A stretch of 64,000 nucleotides of DNA. Source: Gemmatimonadota bacterium (lineage in GTDB: Bacteria > Gemmatimonadota > Gemmatimonadetes > Gemmatimonadales > Gemmatimonadaceae). The notes below the pieces were generated by a model. It did not search any database and was not told where the DNA came from. It saw nothing but the letters and a program-made list of their open reading frames with translations. A program made the translations under genes and the position numbers. Each line of letters opens with the position of its first letter. The stretch's first letter is position 1. Positions 1 through 8,146 of this stretch are shown piece after piece. Location of the stretch: the NCBI GenBank assembly GCA_040388625.1, contig JAZKBK010000001.1, forward strand, positions 717,629-781,628. The letters run 5' to 3'.

Positions 1-74
1 TGCGTGAGCGGGCGGTCGTGCGCAAGCGCGGCTATCGCCGCCTGAAGCGGTGCAGGAGCGGGTGTCGTCGTCAT
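1..74 (-). CDS. Partial N-terminus of unknown protein
   Basis: An ATG on the minus strand at 74-72 opens a reading frame that runs off the window edge after 24 codons (begins MTTTPAPAPLQAA). It starts 13 bases after the stop of the upstream coiled-coil gene on the same strand, so the two are probably co-transcribed. Only the start is visible, no domain can be recognised, and no strong Shine-Dalgarno sequence is seen. The Pro/Ala-rich start could be a linker or a cytoplasmic N-terminus. Confidence 0.4.
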   Translation of the reverse strand, partial: MTTTPAPAPLQAAIAALAHDRPLT

Positions 75-87
75 GACGTATAGCTAC

Positions 88-951
88 TCAGGAGCGGGCA
101 GTCTCCGCTACCTTGTCCAGCTCGGCCAGTCGAGCTTCGAGCTGGCGGATGAGATCAGTCTGCGCGCGCAGCGTCGCGTCCTGATGGTGCAGCTGCACGT
201 GCGTCCGCTCCAGGCGATCCACGGCGTTCACCACCTGCCCTTCCACTGCAACCAGTCGTTGCTCGGCAGCGATGGCGCGCCGCTCGGCGGCACCGACCGC
301 GTCGCGCAACTTGTGTATGACGTCGCTCGTCCCCGCGCGCTGTGCTGCGCGGAGCCGCTCGACCTCGCGCTCCAGGCCAGCTACCGAACTTGCATGCTCG
401 GCGCGCATCCGCGTCGTCACGTCGTGCAACGCGGACACTGCTTCGAAACGCGCGTCACGTTCGTAAAACCGGGCGTACGCCAGCTCGAACAACGTCGCCA
501 GCGGCGCCGCACGCTCGAGGAGCTTGGACGAAGACCGGCGACTCGAATCGTACAGCGCCAGCGCGGCTGCAAGCGCGCCCTCGAAGACGACGCCCTTGAG
601 CAGGAGTCTGAAGTCGCCCACCCCGGCATCGACGCCAAGCAGGCGTGCGTATTGCGACCCCTGGTCTCCGACGTCCGCGAACCGCTGGCCCGCCAGCACC
701 GCGTACTGCACCGTTGGCGGCAGATGATCGAGCGCGAGGAGTGCGTAGGGCGGAAGTGCACCGTCGGGCGCACTGTCAGCCACCAGTTGTTCGTTGACCA
801 GCGCGTTGCGCCGCGGATCGACCGTGAGCAGCACGAAGCCGGTGCGCCTGTCGCCACCGGAAAGCTCTTCGTGGACCAATCGGAGCGCTGCAGAGGCGTC
901 CGGGGCCAGAGCAAGATCAGCCGCGAGCGCGGGAAGAGATTTCACGGACAT
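88..951 (-). CDS. Hypothetical protein, sensor-like domain plus long coiled coil
   Basis: I do not recognise this 287-residue protein. Residues about 20-170 look like a compact alpha/beta domain resembling a GAF-type sensor in size and pattern (a strand with GFVLLTVDPRR near residues 38-48, then alternating hydrophobic segments). Residues about 170-285 are strongly heptad-like and Arg/Glu/Gln/Ala-rich, predicting a coiled coil. There is no signal peptide or membrane segment, so it is probably cytoplasmic. It is transcribed divergently from truA. A TTGACA box lies 34 bases upstream of its start codon. It could be a structural or signalling adaptor; the GAF resemblance is an impression, not a match. 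Confidence 0.6.
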   Translation of the reverse strand: MSVKSLPALAADLALAPDASAALRLVHEELSGGDRRTGFVLLTVDPRRNALVNEQLVADSAPDGALPPYALLALDHLPPTVQYAVLAGQRFADVGDQGSQYARLLGVDAGVGDFRLLLKGVVFEGALAAALALYDSSRRSSSKLLERAAPLATLFELAYARFYERDARFEAVSALHDVTTRMRAEHASSVAGLEREVERLRAAQRAGTSDVIHKLRDAVGAAERRAIAAEQRLVAVEGQVVNAVDRLERTHVQLHHQDATLRAQTDLIRQLEARLAELDKVAETARS

Positions 952-962
952 CCGATGCTGCG

Positions 963-991
963 AGTTTGCGTCCTAAATCGTGACTTGTCAA
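963..991 (-). promoter_or_regulatory. Candidate sigma-70-type promoter of the coiled-coil gene
   Basis: On the minus strand TTGACA (991-986) is followed after 17 bases by CAAACT (968-963). The -35 box is perfect and the -10 box matches only three of six positions. The predicted transcript would start about 5 bases before the ATG at 951. Confidence 0.35.
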
Positions 992-1037
992 TGCTTTGCG
1001 TTGCATCGGCGCACAGATTTCCTGCGCGGCGAATTGC

Positions 1038-1065
1038 TTGACATCATCGGTCGACCGGATAACTT
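1038..1065 (+). promoter_or_regulatory. Candidate promoter of truA, giving a leaderless transcript
   Basis: TTGACA at 1038-1043, 16 bases, then TAACTT at 1060-1065. The -10 box fits the TANNNT pattern and ends exactly 7 bases before the ATG at 1073, so transcription would begin at or beside the start codon. This supports the internal ATG rather than the upstream one at 980. Confidence 0.5.
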
Positions 1066-1072
1066 CCGGCCC

Positions 1073-1852
1073 ATGCGGGAGCGGACCGTGCAACTCGTAC
1101 TGCAGTATGACGGGTCACGGTTCGCCGGATGGCAGCGCCAGCCGGCAACGGCGACGGTTCAGGGTGCTGTCGAAGGCGTACTCGAACGACTGTTCGAACG
1201 CCGGGTAACGTTGATCGGAGCTGGACGGACAGACGCAGGGGTTCACGCGCGAGGACAGGCTGCGCACGTGCGAGTGCCGGAGACGTGGAACGCCTCCAAA
1301 CTTCGCCGAGCGCTCAACTCGCTGCTCCCACACGACGTCTGGATCGCACAGGCGCACAACGTTACCGATCAATTCCACGCCCGCTACAGCGCCATTTCGC
1401 GACGATATACGTATCAGCTGGGGACGGACGACGAGTCCGCCTCACCATTCAGGCGCAGGTACGAATGGCGCGTCCCATGGCAATTGCACGATGAATCGGC
1501 GCTGTCGACCGCAGCCGAATCACTCCTGGGCGAGCATCAGTTCTACGGCTTCGCGGTTCGCGGCACGGCCCCGGAAACCGATCAGCACCGCTGCACCGTG
1601 ACCTACGCCGGGTGGGCGCGACGCGGTGGGCGGCTCGATTTCACCATCGAGGCGAACCGATTCTTGCACCATATGGTGCGCTTCCTGGTCGGCACGATGA
1701 TAGACGTCGCGGCGGGACGCAGGAAACCCGAATCCTTCCTCGAGTTGCTTGCCGCACCGAACAACCTCGCCGTCTCCCCGCCGGCCCCGTCGCACGGTCT
1801 GTTTCTCGACCGGGTGACCTATCCGGCGCACTTCTATCTTGAGGGCGTATGA
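1073..1852 (+). CDS. truA: tRNA pseudouridine(38-40) synthase TruA
   Basis: TruA isomerises uridines 38-40 in the anticodon arm of many tRNAs. The 259-residue product has the family hallmark GRTDAGVHA with the catalytic aspartate at residue 54, an N-terminal LQYDGSRFAGWQRQ segment, and the C-terminal FLHHMVRFLVGTM block. Length is normal for bacteria. The frame is open from an ATG at 980, but the 31 extra residues are non-homologous in character. The ATG at 1073 begins directly at the conserved core and sits 7 bases after a -10-like TAACTT. Its stop overlaps the next gene by four bases (ATGA), so the two are probably co-translated. Confidence 0.93.
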   Translation: MRERTVQLVLQYDGSRFAGWQRQPATATVQGAVEGVLERLFERRVTLIGAGRTDAGVHARGQAAHVRVPETWNASKLRRALNSLLPHDVWIAQAHNVTDQFHARYSAISRRYTYQLGTDDESASPFRRRYEWRVPWQLHDESALSTAAESLLGEHQFYGFAVRGTAPETDQHRCTVTYAGWARRGGRLDFTIEANRFLHHMVRFLVGTMIDVAAGRRKPESFLELLAAPNNLAVSPPAPSHGLFLDRVTYPAHFYLEGV

Positions 1853-2511
1853 AGATCTTCGTTCAGAGCGCATCGGTCGCAGAGATCAGGGAGTTTGCTT
1901 CGGCAGGTCTGCTCGACGGCGTAGTTCTTTCGCCGGTGGACCTCGCGACCGAGGATCCATCGGCGACCCTGCTGGACAGACTCGCTGAAATCACCGTCGA
2001 TTTCGGCGTTCCGGTTTGCGTGCCAGTCAGCGCGATAAGTGGCGCGGACATCTACCGGGAAGCGCGTGACATCGCGCGAGTATCGGAGCATGCGATCGTG
2101 CAGATTCCGTTCGTCGAAGACGCCGTGTCGCCGATTCGAAAGCTGGTTGAAGACGGCGTGCGGATCTGCGCCACGCAGGTGTATTCCGGCGCGCAGGCGT
2201 TCATCGCGGCCAAGCTCGGCGCATCGATGGTCGCAACCGACGTACGCGAGATCGACGCCCAGGGGCGTCCGAGTGCGGAGATGGTTGCGCAGATACGCGC
2301 GGTGATCGACAAGTGCAGACTCGAGTGCGACGTCGCAGTGACGGCGCCGCAGAGCTCCATCGCTTTCACGAGCTATCTGCTCGCCGGCGCCGACGTCGCA
2401 TATGTCACGCCGGAGTTGTTCGGCTCGTTGCTTGTGCATTCGCTCACGGACCGCGGCGTCGACCGATACCTGAGCGCGCTCTCCAGACGTCACAAGCCGA
2501 GGAGCCTGTAG
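1849..2511 (+). CDS. Transaldolase/FSA-fold protein lacking catalytic residues
   Basis: The 220 residues align end to end with the small transaldolase / fructose-6-phosphate aldolase family: MKIFV start, LLDGV, ADI-YREAR, IVQIPF, VYSGAQA, AGADVAYV, and a terminal LTDRGVDRYL. In active members the Schiff-base lysine lies in VVKIP or VVKVP; here residue 85 is Gln. The early Asp (LDT motif, residue 6) is also Gln, and the TTNPS loop reads VLSPV (residues 26-30). The tyrosine of the TxVY motif is kept. I therefore infer a non-enzymatic or re-purposed fold rather than a working transaldolase. The gene overlaps truA by four bases and lies 3 bases before htrA. Start: the ATG of the ATGA junction. 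Confidence 0.75.
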   Translation: MKIFVQSASVAEIREFASAGLLDGVVLSPVDLATEDPSATLLDRLAEITVDFGVPVCVPVSAISGADIYREARDIARVSEHAIVQIPFVEDAVSPIRKLVEDGVRICATQVYSGAQAFIAAKLGASMVATDVREIDAQGRPSAEMVAQIRAVIDKCRLECDVAVTAPQSSIAFTSYLLAGADVAYVTPELFGSLLVHSLTDRGVDRYLSALSRRHKPRSL

Positions 2512-2514
2512 GCA

Positions 2515-3906
2515 ATGAAGCGGATAGCTGTGGTCGCGATCATCGCAGCGGCGATCGCATGCAAGGGCGGATCATCCAAGGCGCAACAGATTACCGTCGC
2601 GCAACCCTCTGCCAACGCGCAGGTCGATGCGTCCCGGCGCACGGCGATCACGGCTGCGGTCGCGCGCGTCGCACCGAGCGTTGTGACTGTACAGACGGAA
2701 GCAGTGGAGCACGTTCCGGCGGACATCATGGAGCAGTTCTTCGGCGGAAACTCCGCCGAGCGCCCCGTAGCGGGTCTTGGCTCGGGCTTCATATTGCGCA
2801 AGGACGGCGTGATACTCACCAACGCGCACGTCGTCCGCGGAGCAACACGAATCTCGGTAGCGCTGCGCGACGGAACGACGTATGTCGCCAAGCTCGTCGG
2901 CGTGGATGACGTGAACGATCTCGCCGTGCTCAAGGTCGACGCCTCCAACCTTCCTGTCGCACCACTTGGCAACTCATCGTCACTGATCGTCGGCGAGTGG
3001 GCGATCGCCATCGGCAACCCGTACGGTTTCGTGCTCGCCAATACGGAGCCAAGTGTTACTGTGGGAGTCGTCAGTGGCGTCGGGCGCAATCTCGTGGCTC
3101 CGCCACCAGACGCGGGAAATGGTGCGTACGTCGATATGATCCAGACGGACGCGGCGATCAATCCCGGCAATTCGGGCGGTCCGCTGGTGGACGCCGCGGG
3201 CGAGGTCATCGGCGTGAACAGCTCGATCTACTCTCCCAGTGGCGGCTCAGTCGGACTCGGCTTTGCCATTCCGATCAACCGCGCAGCACGCGTCGCAGAC
3301 GACCTGCTCACGCACGGCTCGGTTCGCCGTCCATGGATCGGCGTCAAGCCGGCAGTAAGCGAGAGCCGCACGCTGGGCCAGCGCCCTCAACGTGGCGTCA
3401 CGGTCGCAGCGGTGACCCCCGGATCACCTGCGGCATCGGCTGGAATCCGCAGCGGAGACGTGATAGTACGCGTCGACGCCCGACAGATACGGAACGCATA
3501 CGACTGGGAAGCGGAGTTGCTGGAGCTGAGAGTCGGCGAGACGATTCCGATCACGTTGCAGCGAAGCGGGTCGGACAAGACCGTGAACGTGCGCATTGCG
3601 GATCTACCCGAGGTGAACGCGCCGCGAGTAACGGTGCTGCACGAGATCGAGCTGACGACGCTCACACCCGCGATTCGCTCGGAGCGCAACATCAGAAGTC
3701 AGTCCGGCGCCTACGTACAGAACGTGAGCCCGCGCGTCTCGGCGCAGATCGGGCTCGCGCAGGGTGACGTGATAGTTCAGGTGAACACAACGCGGATCAC
3801 AAGCGCCGAAGATGCCGCGGCGGCGCTCAACAGCGGGAGAGGTGTGGTAGTGATGTATGTCGAACGGCAGGGCCAGTTCTACTCGACCGAGTTCGTGACG
3901 CAGTAG
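2515..3906 (+). CDS. HtrA/Deg-family serine protease, predicted lipoprotein
   Basis: A 463-residue envelope protease or chaperone. The N-terminus is a short hydrophobic signal ending in AIAC with Cys16, a lipobox, so the mature protein is probably lipid-anchored; Lys at +2 does not suggest inner-membrane retention. The trypsin-like domain (about 45-270) has the catalytic triad visible as His105 (TNAHVV), Asp135 (DLAVLK) and Ser220 (GNSGGPL). Two PDZ-like regions follow (about 285-375 and 385-460), fitting DegP/DegQ architecture. It degrades or refolds damaged envelope proteins in that family. It sits between the transaldolase-like gene and purB; its TAG stop directly abuts the purB ATG. Confidence 0.9.
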   Translation: MKRIAVVAIIAAAIACKGGSSKAQQITVAQPSANAQVDASRRTAITAAVARVAPSVVTVQTEAVEHVPADIMEQFFGGNSAERPVAGLGSGFILRKDGVILTNAHVVRGATRISVALRDGTTYVAKLVGVDDVNDLAVLKVDASNLPVAPLGNSSSLIVGEWAIAIGNPYGFVLANTEPSVTVGVVSGVGRNLVAPPPDAGNGAYVDMIQTDAAINPGNSGGPLVDAAGEVIGVNSSIYSPSGGSVGLGFAIPINRAARVADDLLTHGSVRRPWIGVKPAVSESRTLGQRPQRGVTVAAVTPGSPAASAGIRSGDVIVRVDARQIRNAYDWEAELLELRVGETIPITLQRSGSDKTVNVRIADLPEVNAPRVTVLHEIELTTLTPAIRSERNIRSQSGAYVQNVSPRVSAQIGLAQGDVIVQVNTTRITSAEDAAAALNSGRGVVVMYVERQGQFYSTEFVTQ

Positions 3907-5334
3907 ATGCACGATACATATTCGTCACCGCTGTCCGCGCGATACGCGTCGCGCGCCATGCTGGAGCTGTGGTCGGCCCAGGAGCGCCATCTGCTCTGGC
4001 GTCAACTGTGGATCGCACTCGCGGAATCGGAGATGGAGCTTGGCATCGACATCCCCCAATCGGCGATCGCCGAGATGCGCGCCGCCGCTGCCAACATCGA
4101 TTTCGACGCCGCGGCGAAGTACGAGCAACGCTTCAGACATGACGTGATGGCGCACGTGCACACCTTCGCCGACGCGGCGCCGGGTGCGCGGCGCTTCATA
4201 CATCTGGGTGCGACCAGCGCTTTCGTCACCGACAACGCGGACCTGATATTGATGCGGCGCGCACTGGCGATGCTTCGCAGCCGTGCAGTGGACGTCGTAC
4301 GCGCACTGGCTGCGTTCGCAGAGAAGTGGAAGGACGAGCCGACTCTCGGTTACACCCACATTCAGCCGGCGCAGCTTACGACTGTCGGAAAGCGGGCGAC
4401 TCTGTGGATCCAGGATCTCGTACTCGACATCCGAGACATGCAGTATCGGATCGACTCGCTACCGCTGCGCGGCGTCAAGGGAACTACCGGCACTCAGGCG
4501 TCGTTCCTGCGGCTCTTCAATGGCGACCACGCGAAAGTGCGCGAGCTGGACCGGCTCGTCACATCCAGAATGGGCTTCTCCTCCTCGATTCCCGTCAGCG
4601 GTCAGACGTACACGCGAAAGCTCGACGCCGCGGTGCTTGGCGCGGTGGCCGGCGTTGCAGCGAGTGCGGCGAAATTTGCCAGCGACATGCGCCTGCTGCA
4701 GTCGTTCGGTGAGGTGGAGGAACCGTTCGAGAAGGAGCAGATCGGATCGTCGGCGATGGCATACAAGCGAAACCCGATGCGCTCCGAGCGGATCAATTCG
4801 CTCGCGCGGTTCGTGTTGTCGCTCGAGCCGAATGCAAACGAGACCCATTCGGTGCAGTACTTCGAGCGTACGCTCGACGACAGTGCCAACCGACGACTCG
4901 TGATCCCGGAAATGTTTCTTGCGACCGATGCGATAATGTTGATCATGCGAAACATCGCGTCCGGACTCGAGGTTCATCCCGCCCGCATTGCGCGCCGCGT
5001 CGCGGATGAACTGCCATTCATGGCGACCGAGGAGCTGATCGTGCGCGCCGTGGAGGCGGGTGGCGATCGCCAGGAAGCACACGAGGTGATCCGGAAACAC
5101 AGCGTCGCCGCGGCGACTGCCGTGAAGGACGGCGCGAGTCGCAACGACATGCTGGACAGACTCGCTGCCGATCCCGATTACGCCGTCCCCATCGACGATC
5201 TCCGGAGCGTGCTTGACGCACGTAACTTCGTCGGCCGCTCGAGCGAACAGGTTACCGAGTTCCTGCGCGAGGTCGTTGATCCACTGCTGAACGACTCGGC
5301 CGACACCCTTTCAACCGAGGCGCTCAGGGTATGA
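3907..5334 (+). CDS. purB: Adenylosuccinate lyase PurB
   Basis: PurB acts twice in purine synthesis: it releases fumarate from SAICAR to give AICAR, and from adenylosuccinate to give AMP. The 475-residue protein carries the fumarase/aspartase superfamily signature SSAMAYKRNP (Ser281-Ser282 region, the flexible catalytic loop), the GYTHIQPAQ segment with His151, and HLGATSAFVTDN near residue 99. The C-terminal region with EELIVRAVEAGG and the length fit the longer eukaryote/Bacteroidetes-like PurB form. The ATG starts immediately after the htrA stop, with no spacer, and the gene overlaps purC by four bases. Confidence 0.95.
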   Translation: MHDTYSSPLSARYASRAMLELWSAQERHLLWRQLWIALAESEMELGIDIPQSAIAEMRAAAANIDFDAAAKYEQRFRHDVMAHVHTFADAAPGARRFIHLGATSAFVTDNADLILMRRALAMLRSRAVDVVRALAAFAEKWKDEPTLGYTHIQPAQLTTVGKRATLWIQDLVLDIRDMQYRIDSLPLRGVKGTTGTQASFLRLFNGDHAKVRELDRLVTSRMGFSSSIPVSGQTYTRKLDAAVLGAVAGVAASAAKFASDMRLLQSFGEVEEPFEKEQIGSSAMAYKRNPMRSERINSLARFVLSLEPNANETHSVQYFERTLDDSANRRLVIPEMFLATDAIMLIMRNIASGLEVHPARIARRVADELPFMATEELIVRAVEAGGDRQEAHEVIRKHSVAAATAVKDGASRNDMLDRLAADPDYAVPIDDLRSVLDARNFVGRSSEQVTEFLREVVDPLLNDSADTLSTEALRV

Positions 5335-6251
5335 CGACGCCAATCAGCACAACGTCGCTTCCCTTTCCCGTCCTCAGGCATGGAAAGGTCCGCGACGTCT
5401 ATGAGATCGATGCAGACCGCCTGCTGCTCGTCGCAACGGATCGCGTGAGCGCATTCGACGTCGTGCTGGACCAACCAGTGCCGCACAAGGGTGCAGTGCT
5501 GACCCAGCTCACGGCGTGGTGGCTCAGCCAGATCCGCAACGTCCCCCACCACATGATCACGGCCGACGCATCGGAGATAGTCTCGCTCGTGCCGGCGCTC
5601 CGCGCGCACCGCGACATGTTGCAGGGACGTGCGATGCTCTCGCGCCGCGCGAACGTATTTCCGGTCGAGTGCGTCGTCCGCGCATATCTGTCGGGCAGCG
5701 GATGGAAGGACTACCTCGCGACCGGAAGACTTGCGGGTGAAGCGTTACCCGCCGGAATGGTGGAGAGCCAGGCGTTGCCGGAGCCGCGCTTCACACCGGC
5801 GACCAAGGCCGAGTCGGGACACGACGAAAACATATCGCGCGCCGAAATGAGCAATCGGCTCGGCGCGGTCGCCGGCCGGCTCGAAGAACTCTCGCTGGAG
5901 CTTTTCCGCTTTGGATCCGGCGTGGCGGAACGGGCCGGCTTGATTCTCGCGGACACCAAGTTCGAGTTCGGAGAACGCGATGGGGAGGTTATATTGGTGG
6001 ACGAAGTCATGACTCCCGACAGCTCGCGTTTCTGGGCGCGCGATTCCTATCGCGCCGGTACGACGCCGCCGAGCTTCGATAAACAGCCGCTGCGTGATTA
6101 CCTGCAACGGCTGCGCAATGAAGGCAAATGGAACGGCGACGCGCCCGGTCCGAACATTCCGCCGGACGTGATCACGGCAATGAGCAACCGGTATCTCGAG
6201 GCGTACAGACGCCTCACCGGATCATCGCTTTCGATCGGTAACGCAACTTGA
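5331..6251 (+). CDS. purC: SAICAR synthetase PurC
   Basis: Phosphoribosylaminoimidazole-succinocarboxamide synthase, the ATP-dependent step joining aspartate to CAIR. The 306-residue protein shows the N-terminal LRHGKVRDVYEID strand-loop, DRVSAFDVVLDQP, VRAYLSGSGWKDY, and the C-terminal ILADTKFEFG signature followed by DEVMTPDSSRFW. Length matches the longer PurC form. It starts within an ATGA overlap with purB. Its own TGA overlaps a TTG start of psd, so purB, purC and psd are tightly packed. Confidence 0.95.
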   Translation: MTTPISTTSLPFPVLRHGKVRDVYEIDADRLLLVATDRVSAFDVVLDQPVPHKGAVLTQLTAWWLSQIRNVPHHMITADASEIVSLVPALRAHRDMLQGRAMLSRRANVFPVECVVRAYLSGSGWKDYLATGRLAGEALPAGMVESQALPEPRFTPATKAESGHDENISRAEMSNRLGAVAGRLEELSLELFRFGSGVAERAGLILADTKFEFGERDGEVILVDEVMTPDSSRFWARDSYRAGTTPPSFDKQPLRDYLQRLRNEGKWNGDAPGPNIPPDVITAMSNRYLEAYRRLTGSSLSIGNAT

Positions 6252-6901
6252 GCTTCGCGCGCGAAGGTTGGCCATTCATCGGAATCGGTGTCGCCGCCGT
6301 GATCATTGCGTTCATTGCGGCGCTGCACTACCGGTCGTGGCCCGTATGGCTGCTCGCGATTCTCATTACAGTCGTCGCCCTCTGGTGCGCCTACTTCTTC
6401 CGCGATCCCGAGCGAACGGGTCCACGCGGCGCAGATCTGATCGTCGCGCCGGCTGACGGCAAGATATTGATGATCACCAATGTCGACGAGCCGCTGTTCG
6501 TGCACGGCAAGGCGACCCGAATTTCGATCTTCATGAACATCTTCAACGTGCATGTGAACCGCTATCCGGTAGATGGACGCGTGGATTTCGTGCATTACAA
6601 CAAGGGCAAGTTTCTGAATGCGGCCGCCGAGAAGTCGAGTCTGGAGAACGAGCAGATGTCGGTCGGAGTTACGACACCGGCGGGAACTCGGATTCTCACG
6701 CGTCAGATTGCCGGACTGATCGCGCGTCGCATAGTCACGTACAGCAAGGTCGGAGACGAGGCCCATCAGGGCGAACGATTCGGCATCATTCGATTCGGAT
6801 CGCGCGTCGATGTCTTCATCCCCACCGACGCGACAGTCAACGCGAAGCTGGGTGACATGACGACAGCGGGTACGACTGTTCTTGCGGAGCTCAAACGGTG
6901 A
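6248..6901 (+). CDS. psd: Phosphatidylserine decarboxylase (PSD-A type)
   Basis: Converts phosphatidylserine to phosphatidylethanolamine at the inner membrane. The 217-residue proenzyme has two N-terminal hydrophobic segments (about 10-28 and 31-50), the FFRDPER motif, VAPADGKI, and IFMNIFNVHVNR. The C-terminal FGSR motif contains the self-cleavage site at Gly184-Ser185, where Ser185 becomes the pyruvoyl group. The short length and GSR (not LGST) identify the PSD-A subgroup. The start codon is TTG at 6248, overlapping the purC TGA; no downstream ATG would keep the membrane segment. It is followed by pssA, the gene for the previous step. Confidence 0.92.
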   Translation: MSFAREGWPFIGIGVAAVIIAFIAALHYRSWPVWLLAILITVVALWCAYFFRDPERTGPRGADLIVAPADGKILMITNVDEPLFVHGKATRISIFMNIFNVHVNRYPVDGRVDFVHYNKGKFLNAAAEKSSLENEQMSVGVTTPAGTRILTRQIAGLIARRIVTYSKVGDEAHQGERFGIIRFGSRVDVFIPTDATVNAKLGDMTTAGTTVLAELKR

Positions 6902-7866
6902 GTGCGCGCGTCGCTGGGACCCATCATCATCGGCGTCGCCCAATGCGCCGCGCCGTGATTCTGCTGCCCAGCGGTCTCACGATCGCGAATCTCTTCTTCG
7001 GCATATTCGCGATCGTCGCAGCCGCACGTGGAGATCCGTCGCGCGCCGGTCTGTACGTCGTTCTCGCCGGCATCTTCGACGTTTTCGACGGCCGCGTCGC
7101 TCGCGCGACCAACACCGGATCGCCACTCGGATCCGAGCTCGACTCGCTGGTCGACATCGTTTCGTTCGGTGTCGCGCCTGCGATGATCATGTACTTCGCG
7201 GTTCTCAATCGCGAGGGATGGGACTGGGTATTTTCGTTCGCCTTCATAGCGTGCGCCGCATTGCGCCTTGCACGCTTCAACGTCGAGCAGGCTGGCCGCG
7301 CAAAACGCTACTTTCACGGCCTGCCGAGTCCGGCGGCTGGATTGACTCTGGCCACGTACTACTGGTTCAGCCAGACGTCGCTCTACAACGATACAAACAT
7401 CGCGAACCTTCAGTGGCACGTGATGCTCAGGTTTGTGATGGCGGGCCTCGGCGCGCTCATGGTGAGCGACGCATCGTATCCCGCCGTCCCAACCGTCGGC
7501 TTCAGGTCTCTGCGCGAGATACTCGGCACGATCGTCGTGCTGGGCACGATCATCGGCGTGTTCTTCGTACCCAAGCAATTCTTCTTCCCCGCGTGCCTGG
7601 CCTACGTGCTGTATGGTCTTGGAAGATCCGTGCTGCTCGGCTTGCTCGGACGTCCAACTTTCAGCAGCCACGACGCGGATCTCGAGAACGACGAGGAAGA
7701 CGAGACGGAGCTCGAGCCCCTCGAGCGCCCAGCGAATGCCGCACTCGCCTATTCGCCGTCGGAAACGACCAACGTCACCAGACGCCGTCGTCGTCGCCGT
7801 CGTCCCAGGCGCGATCGGCCCGGGAATGACAATCCGGACGAAGCTCCCCCTTCACCCGAAACTTGA
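6898..7866 (+). CDS. pssA: CDP-diacylglycerol-serine O-phosphatidyltransferase PssA
   Basis: Makes phosphatidylserine from CDP-diacylglycerol and serine, the substrate for Psd encoded just upstream. The CDP-alcohol phosphotransferase signature is complete: FDVFDGRVAR, then eight residues, then GSELDSLVD (residues about 60-82). Several hydrophobic helices follow, as expected for an integral membrane enzyme. The C-terminus carries an unusual acidic stretch (EDDEEDE-like, about 260-275) and then an Arg-rich tail (about residues 300-312), probably a cytoplasmic extension. The start is a GTG at 6898 overlapping the psd stop (GTGA). A later ATG (residue 16) is a possible alternative. Confidence 0.92.
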   Translation: MSARVAGTHHHRRRPMRRAVILLPSGLTIANLFFGIFAIVAAARGDPSRAGLYVVLAGIFDVFDGRVARATNTGSPLGSELDSLVDIVSFGVAPAMIMYFAVLNREGWDWVFSFAFIACAALRLARFNVEQAGRAKRYFHGLPSPAAGLTLATYYWFSQTSLYNDTNIANLQWHVMLRFVMAGLGALMVSDASYPAVPTVGFRSLREILGTIVVLGTIIGVFFVPKQFFFPACLAYVLYGLGRSVLLGLLGRPTFSSHDADLENDEEDETELEPLERPANAALAYSPSETTNVTRRRRRRRRPRRDRPGNDNPDEAPPSPET

Positions 7867-7873
7867 GGTAGCT

Positions 7874-8146
7874 GTGCAGTTATACCGCGTTCCCGTTCAG
7901 ATCATCCCGCGTCCCGGAATTCTCGATCCGCAAGGCGCAGCGGTTGCGGGCGCGCTCCGCAGCCTCGGTTTCAATACGATTGCCGATATACGAGTCGGAC
8001 GCTTCATCACGGTCGACGTCAACGCGGCGAGCGCCGCCGATGCCACGAGCGCGGTTCGCAGCATGTGCGAGAAGTTGCTCGCGAATCCGGTGATCGAAGA
8101 CTTCGTGCTGGAAGAGCCGACACTGCAACAGGGCGGTCAGTCGTGA
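7874..8146 (+). CDS. purS: FGAM synthase subunit PurS
   Basis: PurS is the small bridging subunit that holds PurQ on the small-type PurL for formylglycinamidine ribonucleotide synthesis. The 90-residue product has the family features: a beta strand YRVPVQIIPRPGILDPQG, GAVAGALRSLGF and a later RVGRFITVDV. The start is GTG at 7874, preceded at 7865-7869 by a good GAGGT ribosome-binding site. The frame is open further upstream, but that part runs over pssA and is a shadow. Its stop overlaps purQ (GTGA). Confidence 0.9.
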   Translation: MQLYRVPVQIIPRPGILDPQGAAVAGALRSLGFNTIADIRVGRFITVDVNAASAADATSAVRSMCEKLLANPVIEDFVLEEPTLQQGGQS

